17,871 nucleotides of DNA. Source: Parabacteroides sp. Lineage in GTDB: Bacteria; Bacteroidota; Bacteroidia; Bacteroidales; Tannerellaceae. A program made the translations under genes and the position numbers. The notes beneath the pieces are model-generated. The model searched no databases and was not told the origin of the DNA. It saw only the letters and a list, made by a program, of their open reading frames with translations. The DNA lies in assembly GCA_020026285.1 (NCBI GenBank), contig JAHHQS010000075.1, forward strand, positions 1 through 17,871. The letters are read 5' to 3'. Shown here piece by piece: positions 1 through 7,519 of this stretch (position 1 is the first letter of the stretch; each line of letters opens with the position of its first letter).

Positions 1-1
1 G

Positions 2-30
2 TTTGAGACAATATATTTTATATAACTTTG
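2..30 (+). promoter_or_regulatory. Bacteroidota-type promoter for the DPP IV-like gene
   Basis: A TTTG box at 2-5 and a TAACTTTG box at 23-30 (consensus TAnnTTTG) are separated by 17 nt, with the start codon 25 nt further on. This is the usual housekeeping sigma promoter layout in Bacteroidota. The window begins here, so further upstream control cannot be seen. Confidence 0.6.
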
Positions 31-55
31 GAAAAAGTAAAATAAAAACGGTATC

Positions 56-2284
56 ATGAAGAAATTACTTGTATTATTATTTGTGTTTATGACTTGCACG
101 AATGGATTTGCTCAACAGAAGCAATTGACCCTGGAGGATATCTTCACTAATGGAGAATATTCGATGAAGTACATCAATGCCATGAGATGGCTGTATGGCA
201 GTAATTCGTACACAGTGTTGGAAAGAAACAGCGATGTGGGTGGCCGTGACATTGTGAAATACTATGCCGAGGATGGTAGGAAGGAAGTCGTGGTATCTGC
301 TAAAGATCTGATACCTGCTTCAGGTAACAAACCTTTGGTTATTGCCGATTATAAATGGAGTGAGGATAATCAGAAACTTTTGATTTTTACTAACACGGCT
401 CGTGTATGGAGATACAATACGAAAGGTGATTATTGGGTGTTCAATAAAAATACAAAGAAACTTACTCAGATAGGCAAGGGGATGAAGCCTTCTTCATTGA
501 TGTTTGCCAAGTTCTCCAAGGCAGCCGATAAGGTGGCTTATGTTTATCAGAATAATCTTTATGTAGAAGATCTGGAAAGTGGAAAAATTGATCAGCTTAC
601 AACTGATGGAAGTGACCTGATTGTCAATGGTACATTCGACTGGGTTTATGAAGAAGAATTGAATTGCCGTGATGGTTTCCGCTGGAGCACGGATGGTTCA
701 CGCATTATTTTCTGGAATTCGGATACTGAAGGAACTGGCAAATTCACATTGATCAATAATATTGACTCATTATATTCCAAGCCAATCGTATTGCCTTATC
801 CAAAAGTAGGAACAACCAATTCGGCTGTCAAGATTGGTGTGGTTGAATTAGCTAGCAAGCAGATCAACTGGTTTAAGATCCCTGGTGATCCCCGTAACAA
901 TTATTTGGCAAGAATGGAAGTGATTCCTAATACCAACGAAGTGATGATTCAGCAGTTGAATCGTCTTCAGAATACGAATAAGGTATACATCGCCAATATC
1001 GAAACGATGGATTTCAAGAATATCTATACCGATCATGATGATGCCTTCCTGGATGTACATGATAACATCATGTGGCTGGACAATAATAAATATTTTACAT
1101 GGACTAGCGAAAAAGATGGTTGGTGTCATTTGTATAAGGTGTCAAAAGATGGTCAGGAAGAGAAACTGATCACAAAGGGCGATTTTGATGTCGTGAATAT
1201 TTCCTGTATTGACCCGGTCAAGGGCTATGTTTATTATATAGCATCTCCGGAGGCTCCAACTGAAAGATATTTGTATCGAAGTAAATTGAATGGCAAGGGT
1301 GAAGCTGAACGTATTACTCCTGCAGGCAAGGTAGGGCATCATAGCTATCAGATCTCTGCCGACGGAAAATGGGCTGTTCATACATTCCAGAATTCAACAA
1401 CTCCTAACCAGTTCTCTATCGTCAAACTTCCTTCTCATAAGGAAGTGCGGGTATTGGAAGACAATCATGAGCTGAAGGCGAAGATGGATCATGTAAAGAT
1501 GAATCCGAAAGAATTCTTCCGTGTGAATATCGGTGATCTGGATCTGGATGGCTGGATGATCAAACCTACAAATTTCGATGCTTCAAAGAAGTATCCGGTT
1601 ATTGTTCATATCTATGGTGAACCGGCAGGTTCTACCGTTCAGAATAATTGGGGCGGTGGCGATTTGTTCAGTCATTATATGGCAGAACAGGGATATATCT
1701 TCATGAGTATCGACCCACGCGGAACCAAGACTCCGAGAGGTAGAGAATGGAGAAAGTCCATTTATGGAAAGATTGGCATTGTTGCTCCTGAAGATCATGC
1801 CAAGGCTATGAAGAAGGTGATAGAACAATATTCATTCGTTGATCCGGATCGTATCGGTATCTGGGGATGGAGTGGCGGTGGCCAGATGACTTTGAACATG
1901 ATGTTCAAGTTCCCGGAAATCTATTCTACAGGTATTGCCGTTGCCTTTGTATGCGACCAGCGTTTGTATGATACTATTTATCAGGAAAGATATATGGGTT
2001 TGCCTGATACGAACAAGGAAGGTTTCTATAAGGGTTCTCCTATAAACTTTGCCCAGAATCTTCAGGGTAAATTAATGATCATTCATGGTACTGCCGATGA
2101 TAATGTACATTATCAGAGCTTCGAAATGTTGGTTAACAAACTTGTGAAATACAAGAAGCATTTCCAGATGATGTCTTATCCGATGCGTACTCATAGTATT
2201 AACGAACGTGAAGGTACATCATATCATTTGTATATGACTATGGAACAATTCTGGTTGAATAACTTAAAACCTGGTGCTGAATAA
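56..2284 (+). CDS. Dipeptidyl peptidase IV family serine protease (S9B)
   Basis: A secreted prolyl dipeptidyl peptidase that would cut X-Pro (or X-Ala) dipeptides from peptide N-termini in the periplasm or at the surface. Seen: a Sec signal peptide (residues 1 to about 19, ending GFA), a beta-propeller-like N-terminal half (about 40-480) and a C-terminal alpha/beta-hydrolase. The propeller carries the DWVYEEE motif (E199-E201), which in this family binds the substrate amino terminus. Catalytic residues are S606 (GWSGGG), D681 (GTADDNVH) and H713 (RTHSI). The length, 742 residues, is normal for the family. The His motif reads RTHS where characterised DPP IV enzymes have DHG or NHS. It has its own promoter and a terminator behind it, so it is probably transcribed mainly alone. 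The family call is firm; exact substrate preference is not visible. Confidence 0.93.
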   Translation: MKKLLVLLFVFMTCTNGFAQQKQLTLEDIFTNGEYSMKYINAMRWLYGSNSYTVLERNSDVGGRDIVKYYAEDGRKEVVVSAKDLIPASGNKPLVIADYKWSEDNQKLLIFTNTARVWRYNTKGDYWVFNKNTKKLTQIGKGMKPSSLMFAKFSKAADKVAYVYQNNLYVEDLESGKIDQLTTDGSDLIVNGTFDWVYEEELNCRDGFRWSTDGSRIIFWNSDTEGTGKFTLINNIDSLYSKPIVLPYPKVGTTNSAVKIGVVELASKQINWFKIPGDPRNNYLARMEVIPNTNEVMIQQLNRLQNTNKVYIANIETMDFKNIYTDHDDAFLDVHDNIMWLDNNKYFTWTSEKDGWCHLYKVSKDGQEEKLITKGDFDVVNISCIDPVKGYVYYIASPEAPTERYLYRSKLNGKGEAERITPAGKVGHHSYQISADGKWAVHTFQNSTTPNQFSIVKLPSHKEVRVLEDNHELKAKMDHVKMNPKEFFRVNIGDLDLDGWMIKPTNFDASKKYPVIVHIYGEPAGSTVQNNWGGGDLFSHYMAEQGYIFMSIDPRGTKTPRGREWRKSIYGKIGIVAPEDHAKAMKKVIEQYSFVDPDRIGIWGWSGGGQMTLNMMFKFPEIYSTGIAVAFVCDQRLYDTIYQERYMGLPDTNKEGFYKGSPINFAQNLQGKLMIIHGTADDNVHYQSFEMLVNKLVKYKKHFQMMSYPMRTHSINEREGTSYHLYMTMEQFWLNNLKPGAE

Positions 2285-2307
2285 ATCAAGCACTGATTCA
2301 TATATGT

Positions 2308-2337
2308 TAGCTGGTTCTGAAAAGAACCAGCTATTTT
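2308..2337 (+). terminator. Rho-independent terminator after the DPP IV-like gene
   Basis: A perfect 10-bp stem (TAGCTGGTTC, 2308-2317, with GAACCAGCTA, 2324-2333) closes a 6-nt loop and is followed by TTTT. Only 18 nt separate it from the next start codon and no TAnnTTTG box is visible in that space. The GH31 gene may therefore be expressed by readthrough, or from a promoter that I cannot recognise. Confidence 0.85.
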
Positions 2338-2355
2338 AATTATCCTGTTTATATC

Positions 2356-4392
2356 ATGAAAAAATATTTTATTCTTACTTTGTTAACTTGTCTGTCTGTA
2401 TTCAGGGGAGCGGCTGAAGATAAAGGAGAAGTGACAGGTCCGTTTACCAGGTATGCAGATCGGTTGGAATGGACAACTCAAGGTGAGGTGGTTCGTGTGG
2501 AACCTTTTGGTAAGGATGCTCTCCGTTTCAGATCAACCCGGAGTTTAAGAATTGCTGATGAAGACTGGAATCTGTTGAAGCAGGAAGATAACAGTCATTT
2601 TTCTGTCAGAGTGGAAAATAATGTCGCTTATATTTCTAATGGAAATATCAAAGCAGAGCTGTCGTCGAGAGGTCGGATCACTTATTTCAATGCGGATGGA
2701 AAGGTGTTATTGCGTGAAGGATTCCATAAACATGATAATCGTTATGGCCGTAAATATTTGAACAGAGGAAGTGATCATTTTGATCTGCATGTGACTTTCG
2801 ATTCTGACAAGACCGAGAAGTTTTATGGAATGGGACAATATCCTAACGATTGTCTTAACCTGAAAGGTAATACCCTGGAATTGGCTCAGAAGAACACTCA
2901 GATCTCTATTCCTTTCCTGATTTCAGATAAAGGTTATGCCTTCCTTTGGAATAATCCTTCTGTAGGACGGGCTGAATTATCAATGACTCATACCCGTTTT
3001 ACTGCCAGTCTGGCCAGACAGATTGATTATGTGGTTATGGCAAAAAGTAGCATTGCCGAAATGGTCCGTACTTATGCCGACTGGACGGGACATGCTCCTG
3101 AGATGCCATACTTCGCTACCGGCTACTGGCAGTCAAAACTACGGTATTCTTCTCAGGAGGAATTATTGGGTATTGCCCGGGAATATAAAAAAAGGAATCT
3201 TCCTATTTCTGTGATTGTTGCCGATTATTATCATTGGCCCAATTCTGGAGATTGGAAATTTAATTCGAAGTACTGGCCGGATCCAAAGGCTATGGTCGAT
3301 GAATTGCGGAAAATGAATATCGAGCTGTTGGTCTCTGTCTGGCCTACCGTTGGAAGAAAGAGTGAAAACTTCCGTGAAATGAAAAATAAGAATTATCTGA
3401 TCAATACGGAAACAGGTAGTGATATCCTGCTTGAGTTTGTCGATAACTTGTCGTACGTGGATGTAACGAATCCCGGTGCCCGTAAATTCTTCTGGAATAA
3501 GTGTAAACAGAATTATTTTGATAAAGGAGTCAGAATGTTCTGGCTGGATGAGGCAGAACCGGAAGTGGAGCCTTTGTGTTACGAGAATCTGAGATATTAC
3601 CTGGGGAACGGTTTGGCTGTCACTAATATTTATCCGTTTTATTTTGCCAAAGCATTTTATGAAGGTCAGCGTGCTGCCGGACAGACTGAAATTATCAATC
3701 TGGTTAGAAGCGGTTGGATCGGCTCTCAGCGTTTTGGCACTTTGTTATGGTCTGGTGATATTGATTCCAACTACGAAACATTCAGAAGACAGATCAAGGC
3801 CGGTCTGAATATTTCACTTTGTGGCATTCCTTGGTGGAATACGGATATTGGCGGCTTTTTTGCAAATTCGAAAAGTAAGGATTTCCATGAACTTCTGATA
3901 CGCTGGTTCCAATATGCCACTTTCTGTCCGGTTATGCGAATGCATGGCAGCAATGCTCCGTCAGTCAAACTGGAAGGTCAGCTGATGGGTTCCGGTGCTC
4001 CGAATGAGGTCTGGAGTTTTGGTGAAGAGCCTTGCCGGATCATGTCTAAATATTTGTTGTTACGCGAGAAGTTAAGACCCTATATTTATGAGCAGATGAA
4101 GAATGCTTCCAGAAACGGTGATCCGGTGATGAGACCGATGTTCTATGATTTCCCGGATGACAAGCGTACTTACGATTATGAATATCAGTATATGTTTGGT
4201 CCGGATATTCTGGTCGCTCCAGTCATTGAAGCTTATGCTGTTTCCAAAGAGGTCTATCTGCCGGAAGGTGCCAGATGGAAGGATGCCAGAACCGGAAAGA
4301 CCTATAAAGGAGGACAGACAGTTACCTTGAAAGTTACATTAGATGATATCCCTTATTTCTATAAGGATTCATTTTCGTTAGATAATAAATAA
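2356..4392 (+). CDS. Secreted glycoside hydrolase family 31 (alpha-xylosidase/alpha-glucosidase type)
   Basis: A retaining alpha-glycosidase of family GH31, exported by a signal peptide (about residues 1-20) and probably periplasmic. The N-terminal third is the mutarotase-like beta-sandwich (FYGMGQ at about 155). It leads into a TIM barrel with the nucleophile motif FWLDEAEPE (D398) and the acid/base motif WSGDID (D468). The downstream motifs GIPWWNTDIGGF and RMHGS are also typical. At 678 residues it is at the short end of the family, with only a compact C-terminal beta domain. The WLDxxEPE nucleophile motif resembles bacterial alpha-xylosidase-type members more than the WxDMNE motif of classic alpha-glucosidases; that substrate suggestion is inference. 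The following LamG gene starts 18 nt after the stop, so the two probably form an operon and may act on the same glycan. Confidence 0.9.
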   Translation: MKKYFILTLLTCLSVFRGAAEDKGEVTGPFTRYADRLEWTTQGEVVRVEPFGKDALRFRSTRSLRIADEDWNLLKQEDNSHFSVRVENNVAYISNGNIKAELSSRGRITYFNADGKVLLREGFHKHDNRYGRKYLNRGSDHFDLHVTFDSDKTEKFYGMGQYPNDCLNLKGNTLELAQKNTQISIPFLISDKGYAFLWNNPSVGRAELSMTHTRFTASLARQIDYVVMAKSSIAEMVRTYADWTGHAPEMPYFATGYWQSKLRYSSQEELLGIAREYKKRNLPISVIVADYYHWPNSGDWKFNSKYWPDPKAMVDELRKMNIELLVSVWPTVGRKSENFREMKNKNYLINTETGSDILLEFVDNLSYVDVTNPGARKFFWNKCKQNYFDKGVRMFWLDEAEPEVEPLCYENLRYYLGNGLAVTNIYPFYFAKAFYEGQRAAGQTEIINLVRSGWIGSQRFGTLLWSGDIDSNYETFRRQIKAGLNISLCGIPWWNTDIGGFFANSKSKDFHELLIRWFQYATFCPVMRMHGSNAPSVKLEGQLMGSGAPNEVWSFGEEPCRIMSKYLLLREKLRPYIYEQMKNASRNGDPVMRPMFYDFPDDKRTYDYEYQYMFGPDILVAPVIEAYAVSKEVYLPEGARWKDARTGKTYKGGQTVTLKVTLDDIPYFYKDSFSLDNK

Positions 4393-4410
4393 GAAAAAAT
4401 CAATTAAGAA

Positions 4411-6414
4411 ATGAAAAAATCCATATTAACTATATTATCTGTACTGGCTCCGTTGTCTGTCTATGGACAGGAACCGGTGATGACCTGGAATTTTGACGGC
4501 CCGCTGGCTGCATCCGATACGATTGAAGGTTTGTTCGACAAGAAGCCTGGTGTGAAGGGGGAAGGCGTTTTATTAGACGGCTTTACTACTCGGGTGATTC
4601 GACAGAAAGATAAGGTGGCTTCCATTAGTAAGGAGTTTACTGTCGATGCGTGGGTCTCATTAGGTAATTATCCCTGGAACTGGTGTCCGATCCTGACAAC
4701 GGAAACAAACGAGACAAAAGGTTACCGACTGATGGTGGGGCCTTATGGTCAGGTCTCTTTACAGGTCGCTGTAGGCGAACAATGGGTTGTCTGTACTACT
4801 CCGGACGAGACTCTTCCGCTGCGTGACTGGATGCACATAACAGGCACTTATACGGCCAATGATAAACTGGCTGTTTATATAAATGGCAAATTGGTGAATT
4901 CCGTTCCGGTACAGGGAAAGGCTTTCTTCCCGAAATCGGATTGTATTTTGGGTATGACTGCTTCGGAAGGCAAGCCTTCGGATATTCACAGGACCTGGGG
5001 TACCTTGGCTCAATATTATGGTCTCGATGGCATTTTGGATGAGGTTAGGGTTTACGACAAGGCTCTGACTCCGGATGCCATAGCTGCCGGTCATGCCAGT
5101 GTATCAGTTCCTGAATCAGTATTGAAACCCCGTCATCTCCCAATCGTGAAGAGTACGGGCGAGTTCAAGGCTTATTATACCAAACTGAAATATTATCCTG
5201 GTTGGGATAATGTCTGGCGTGTAGGTGACGATCCGGATGTGGTTGTCTGCTTCAAGGAGACTCCTATCAAGCTGGTTTTCTGGAGAGGTATTCGTTATGG
5301 GGCTTCCTGGGTTTCTGAAAACGAAAATTGGATGTCCGACCAGAGTGTGGAAAGCTGGGGCCTGGGTGATAATGATACCGAAGGTTGTTTCGAACATATG
5401 CAGGACCGCCATTGTCGTTTCTCTCATGTCCGTATTATCGAGAATACACCGGGGCGTGTGGTTGTGCATTGGAGGTATGCTCCGGTCAGTGCTTATAATC
5501 ATACATGGAATGTGGACGAAAAGACGGGCTGGGAGACCTGGGTAGACGAGTATTATTATGTTTATCCGGATGGTTCGGCTATCCGTAAGGTAAGCTGGAC
5601 AAAAGGGTCACTGGGTCCGGTCAGACAGTTCCAGGAGACACTGGCATTGTTAAGTCCGGGACAGAAATTCTCTGATCTGGTTGAAAGAACGGTTACAACG
5701 GTATCCGATTATGAAGGGAGACGTGGGTATCAGAAGATTCTGGATAATCCGGAACCTGCAGATACTTACCCGAATTATACCATTCAGCGATATAATTACA
5801 AATCAGAAAATAAACCTTATATCTGTTTCGAACCCGGTAATGTGATGACACTGCGCAATAGCGGTTCTTCTCGTTATAATTCGGCTGTTGGCTGTAATCA
5901 TTTCCCGGTAGGTCAGGCACGTTGTGACGGCCGAACAACCAAGATGGCCGATCGTCCGTCTCATGCTACCAGTTTCCCTATTTCCGATCCGGTAATTCAT
6001 AATGGAAAGACTCGCAATTACTGGTGTGCCATGTATGGTATGTCTGATATGAGTATGGATGAACTTCAGGCCTTTGGCCGTTCCTGGGCTTATGCTCCCG
6101 AACTTTCTTTGAATACAAAATCTGTGAGGTCCGAAGGTTACGATAGAAGCGAAAGAACCTATCAGCTGGAGGCAATAAATGGTAAACCTTCCAAGGTGGA
6201 TTTCGTATTGAAGGGAACGAAGGATTCTCCGGTCATTAATCCGGCATTTTATATCAGGAACTGGAATGGAGGAGAAGTGGAAGTCGTGGTGAACGGCAAG
6301 AAATATAGCAGGCACACCCAAGGTATCTATGAAACGATCGATGGCAAGGACCTGGTTGTTTTCTTGTTCATGAACCGGACTGATGATGTGAACGTTGTTT
6401 TGAAAGAGAAATAA
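4411..6414 (+). CDS. LamG-like jellyroll domain protein with unknown C-terminal domain
   Basis: A signal peptide (about residues 1-19, ending VYG) precedes a concanavalin A-like LamG domain at about 22-230. Typical strand motifs are visible there: FTVDAWV, WMHITGTY, LAVYINGKLV, GILDEVRVYDKAL. Such domains usually bind carbohydrate. The remaining roughly 430 residues form a large, aromatic-rich region that I do not recognise. It contains conserved-looking stretches such as CRFSHVRIIENTPGRVVVHW and WVDEYYYVYPDGSAIRKVSW. The length and beta-rich character suggest a catalytic or further binding module, but no catalytic signature can be assigned. It sits 18 nt behind the GH31 gene and is probably co-transcribed with it, which points to a role in recognising or degrading the same polysaccharide. 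The LamG call is confident; the function of the rest is unknown. Confidence 0.8.
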   Translation: MKKSILTILSVLAPLSVYGQEPVMTWNFDGPLAASDTIEGLFDKKPGVKGEGVLLDGFTTRVIRQKDKVASISKEFTVDAWVSLGNYPWNWCPILTTETNETKGYRLMVGPYGQVSLQVAVGEQWVVCTTPDETLPLRDWMHITGTYTANDKLAVYINGKLVNSVPVQGKAFFPKSDCILGMTASEGKPSDIHRTWGTLAQYYGLDGILDEVRVYDKALTPDAIAAGHASVSVPESVLKPRHLPIVKSTGEFKAYYTKLKYYPGWDNVWRVGDDPDVVVCFKETPIKLVFWRGIRYGASWVSENENWMSDQSVESWGLGDNDTEGCFEHMQDRHCRFSHVRIIENTPGRVVVHWRYAPVSAYNHTWNVDEKTGWETWVDEYYYVYPDGSAIRKVSWTKGSLGPVRQFQETLALLSPGQKFSDLVERTVTTVSDYEGRRGYQKILDNPEPADTYPNYTIQRYNYKSENKPYICFEPGNVMTLRNSGSSRYNSAVGCNHFPVGQARCDGRTTKMADRPSHATSFPISDPVIHNGKTRNYWCAMYGMSDMSMDELQAFGRSWAYAPELSLNTKSVRSEGYDRSERTYQLEAINGKPSKVDFVLKGTKDSPVINPAFYIRNWNGGEVEVVVNGKKYSRHTQGIYETIDGKDLVVFLFMNRTDDVNVVLKEK

Positions 6415-6423
6415 GATATCATA

Positions 6424-6455
6424 TTTGTAACTTTTTGAGAAGCTTCTTATCTTTA
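6424..6455 (+). promoter_or_regulatory. Probable promoter of the dus gene
   Basis: TTTG at 6424-6427 and TATCTTTA at 6448-6455 (one base off TAnnTTTG) are 20 nt apart, and the start codon follows 21 nt later. The boxes overlap an inverted repeat (6431-6467), so initiation may be affected by a hairpin or by a bound protein. Confidence 0.5.
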
Positions 6456-6467
6456 CGCCTCAAAAAG
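6431..6467. repeat. Inverted repeat around the dus promoter
   Basis: CTTTTTGAG (6431-6439) and CTCAAAAAG (6459-6467) are perfect inverted copies. A second, overlapping perfect palindrome, AGAAGCTTCT, lies at 6438-6447. No T-tract follows, so it is a poor Rho-independent terminator for the upstream LamG gene, although it could act as one weakly. It could equally be an operator. Confidence 0.45.
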
Positions 6468-6476
6468 ATATAGAAT

Positions 6477-7397
6477 ATGTTGCCAGTACAGTTTGCTCCT
6501 TTACAGGGGTATACAGATGATATTTATCGCCGCCTGCACCATGAGTTGATAGGCGGCGTAGTTCGTTATTATACTCCCTTCCTCCGTATGGAAGGTGGTG
6601 GCGTAAGGAACAAGGATGTACGTGATATCGATCCGTCTCATAATGTGGACGTTCCCGTGGTTCCTCAGATAATTGTGAAATCCATGAAGGAGTTTGATTA
6701 CCTCCTTCATGTAGTTGAAGAGAACGGATACAGGGAAGTCGATATCAATATGGGCTGCCCGTTCCCGATGCAGGCCAGACACGGACGAGGTTCCGGCTTG
6801 TTGGCTCATCTGGATATCATCCAGTCGATAGCGGATGCTGTTGCTGCAAAACCGGAAATGAAGTTTTCGGTCAAGATGCGTCTGGGCTGGGAGAATCCCG
6901 ACGAATGTTTCCCGGTTCTGGATATTCTCAATACCGTGCCTTTGACTCAGATTACTCTTCATCCCCGTATGGGAAAGCAGCAGTATAAGGGAACGGTCGA
7001 TATGGAAGCATTCTCTGCCTTTTATGAGAAATGCAAACATCCGTTATTGTATAACGGAGATCTGAGGACAATAGCAGATATCCAGCAGATAGAGAACAGG
7101 TTCCCTGACCTGGCAGGAGTGATGATAGGCCGCGGTCTGCTGGCACGTCCTTCATTAGCTCTGGAATATGCTTCAGGCAAGGAAATGCCTTGGAATGAGC
7201 GCCGTTCACAATTGCTGAATATGCACGACCGCCTGAAAGCCCATTTCGAAGGGATCGTGAATAGCGATGCCCAGCTGCATGGAAAACTCCGTCTGTTCTG
7301 GGAATATATGGATACAGAACTGGACAGGAAGGTTTACAAGAAGCTGATGAAGAGTGGAAATCTGAAAAACTATCTGGCAGCAGTAAAAGAAGTCTGA
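6477..7397 (+). CDS. dus: tRNA-dihydrouridine synthase (Dus family)
   Basis: An FMN-dependent cytoplasmic enzyme that reduces specific uridines in the tRNA D-loop to dihydrouridine. Seen: the FMN-binding start FAPLQGYTD, the catalytic-cysteine motif NMGCPFPMQARHGRGSGLL (C94), VKMRLGW, ITLHPRMGKQQYKG (with the His-Arg of the tRNA/FMN site), YNGDLRT, and the phosphate-binding GVMIGRGLLARP. The length, 306 residues, is usual for the family, and there is no signal peptide. It stands as a single gene between envelope operons, with its own promoter in front and another promoter box immediately after its stop codon. Which uridine position it modifies cannot be told from sequence alone. Confidence 0.93.
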   Translation: MLPVQFAPLQGYTDDIYRRLHHELIGGVVRYYTPFLRMEGGGVRNKDVRDIDPSHNVDVPVVPQIIVKSMKEFDYLLHVVEENGYREVDINMGCPFPMQARHGRGSGLLAHLDIIQSIADAVAAKPEMKFSVKMRLGWENPDECFPVLDILNTVPLTQITLHPRMGKQQYKGTVDMEAFSAFYEKCKHPLLYNGDLRTIADIQQIENRFPDLAGVMIGRGLLARPSLALEYASGKEMPWNERRSQLLNMHDRLKAHFEGIVNSDAQLHGKLRLFWEYMDTELDRKVYKKLMKSGNLKNYLAAVKEV

Positions 7398-7407
7398 AAT
7401 AAAAATT

Positions 7408-7415
7408 TATCTTTG
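7408..7415 (+). promoter_or_regulatory. TAnnTTTG box upstream of the TonB-dependent receptor
   Basis: TATCTTTG is an exact match to the Bacteroidota -7 element, beginning 11 nt after the dus stop codon. No clear TTTG is found 17-20 nt upstream. Transcription from here would give a leader of about 100 nt before the TTG start at 7520. Confidence 0.5.
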
Positions 7416-7519
7416 TGAAAAGGGAGACGTTATAGCTTTCAAACGATTGGGAGTTGCTTTCAGGGAGGATATCGCAATACGAATCGGTGAAAAAGTAACA
7501 CTTAAAAACCAGTAGCACA
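7416..7519 (+). other. Untranslated leader of the receptor gene, with an unexplained open frame
   Basis: This leader is long by the standards of the window. I looked for the conserved boxes of a cobalamin riboswitch (the usual control of BtuB-like receptors) and did not find them. One frame stays open from 7387 to the TAG at 7513-7515, ending 4 nt before the receptor start. It reads like protein (for example GVAFREDIAIRIGEKVTLKN) but has no ATG; TTG at 7447 is the only plausible start, giving 22 codons. It may be a leader peptide or chance. Confidence 0.3.

Noticed and set aside
2356..6414. Polysaccharide utilisation locus with SusC/SusD
   Set aside because: No SusD-like lipoprotein or SusC-length receptor is in the window; the receptor at 7520-9394 is of the small BtuB/CirA size and is separated by the dus gene.
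7416..7519. Cobalamin riboswitch before the TonB-dependent receptor
   Set aside because: The conserved B12-box and pairing segments could not be found; the leader is also short for this class.
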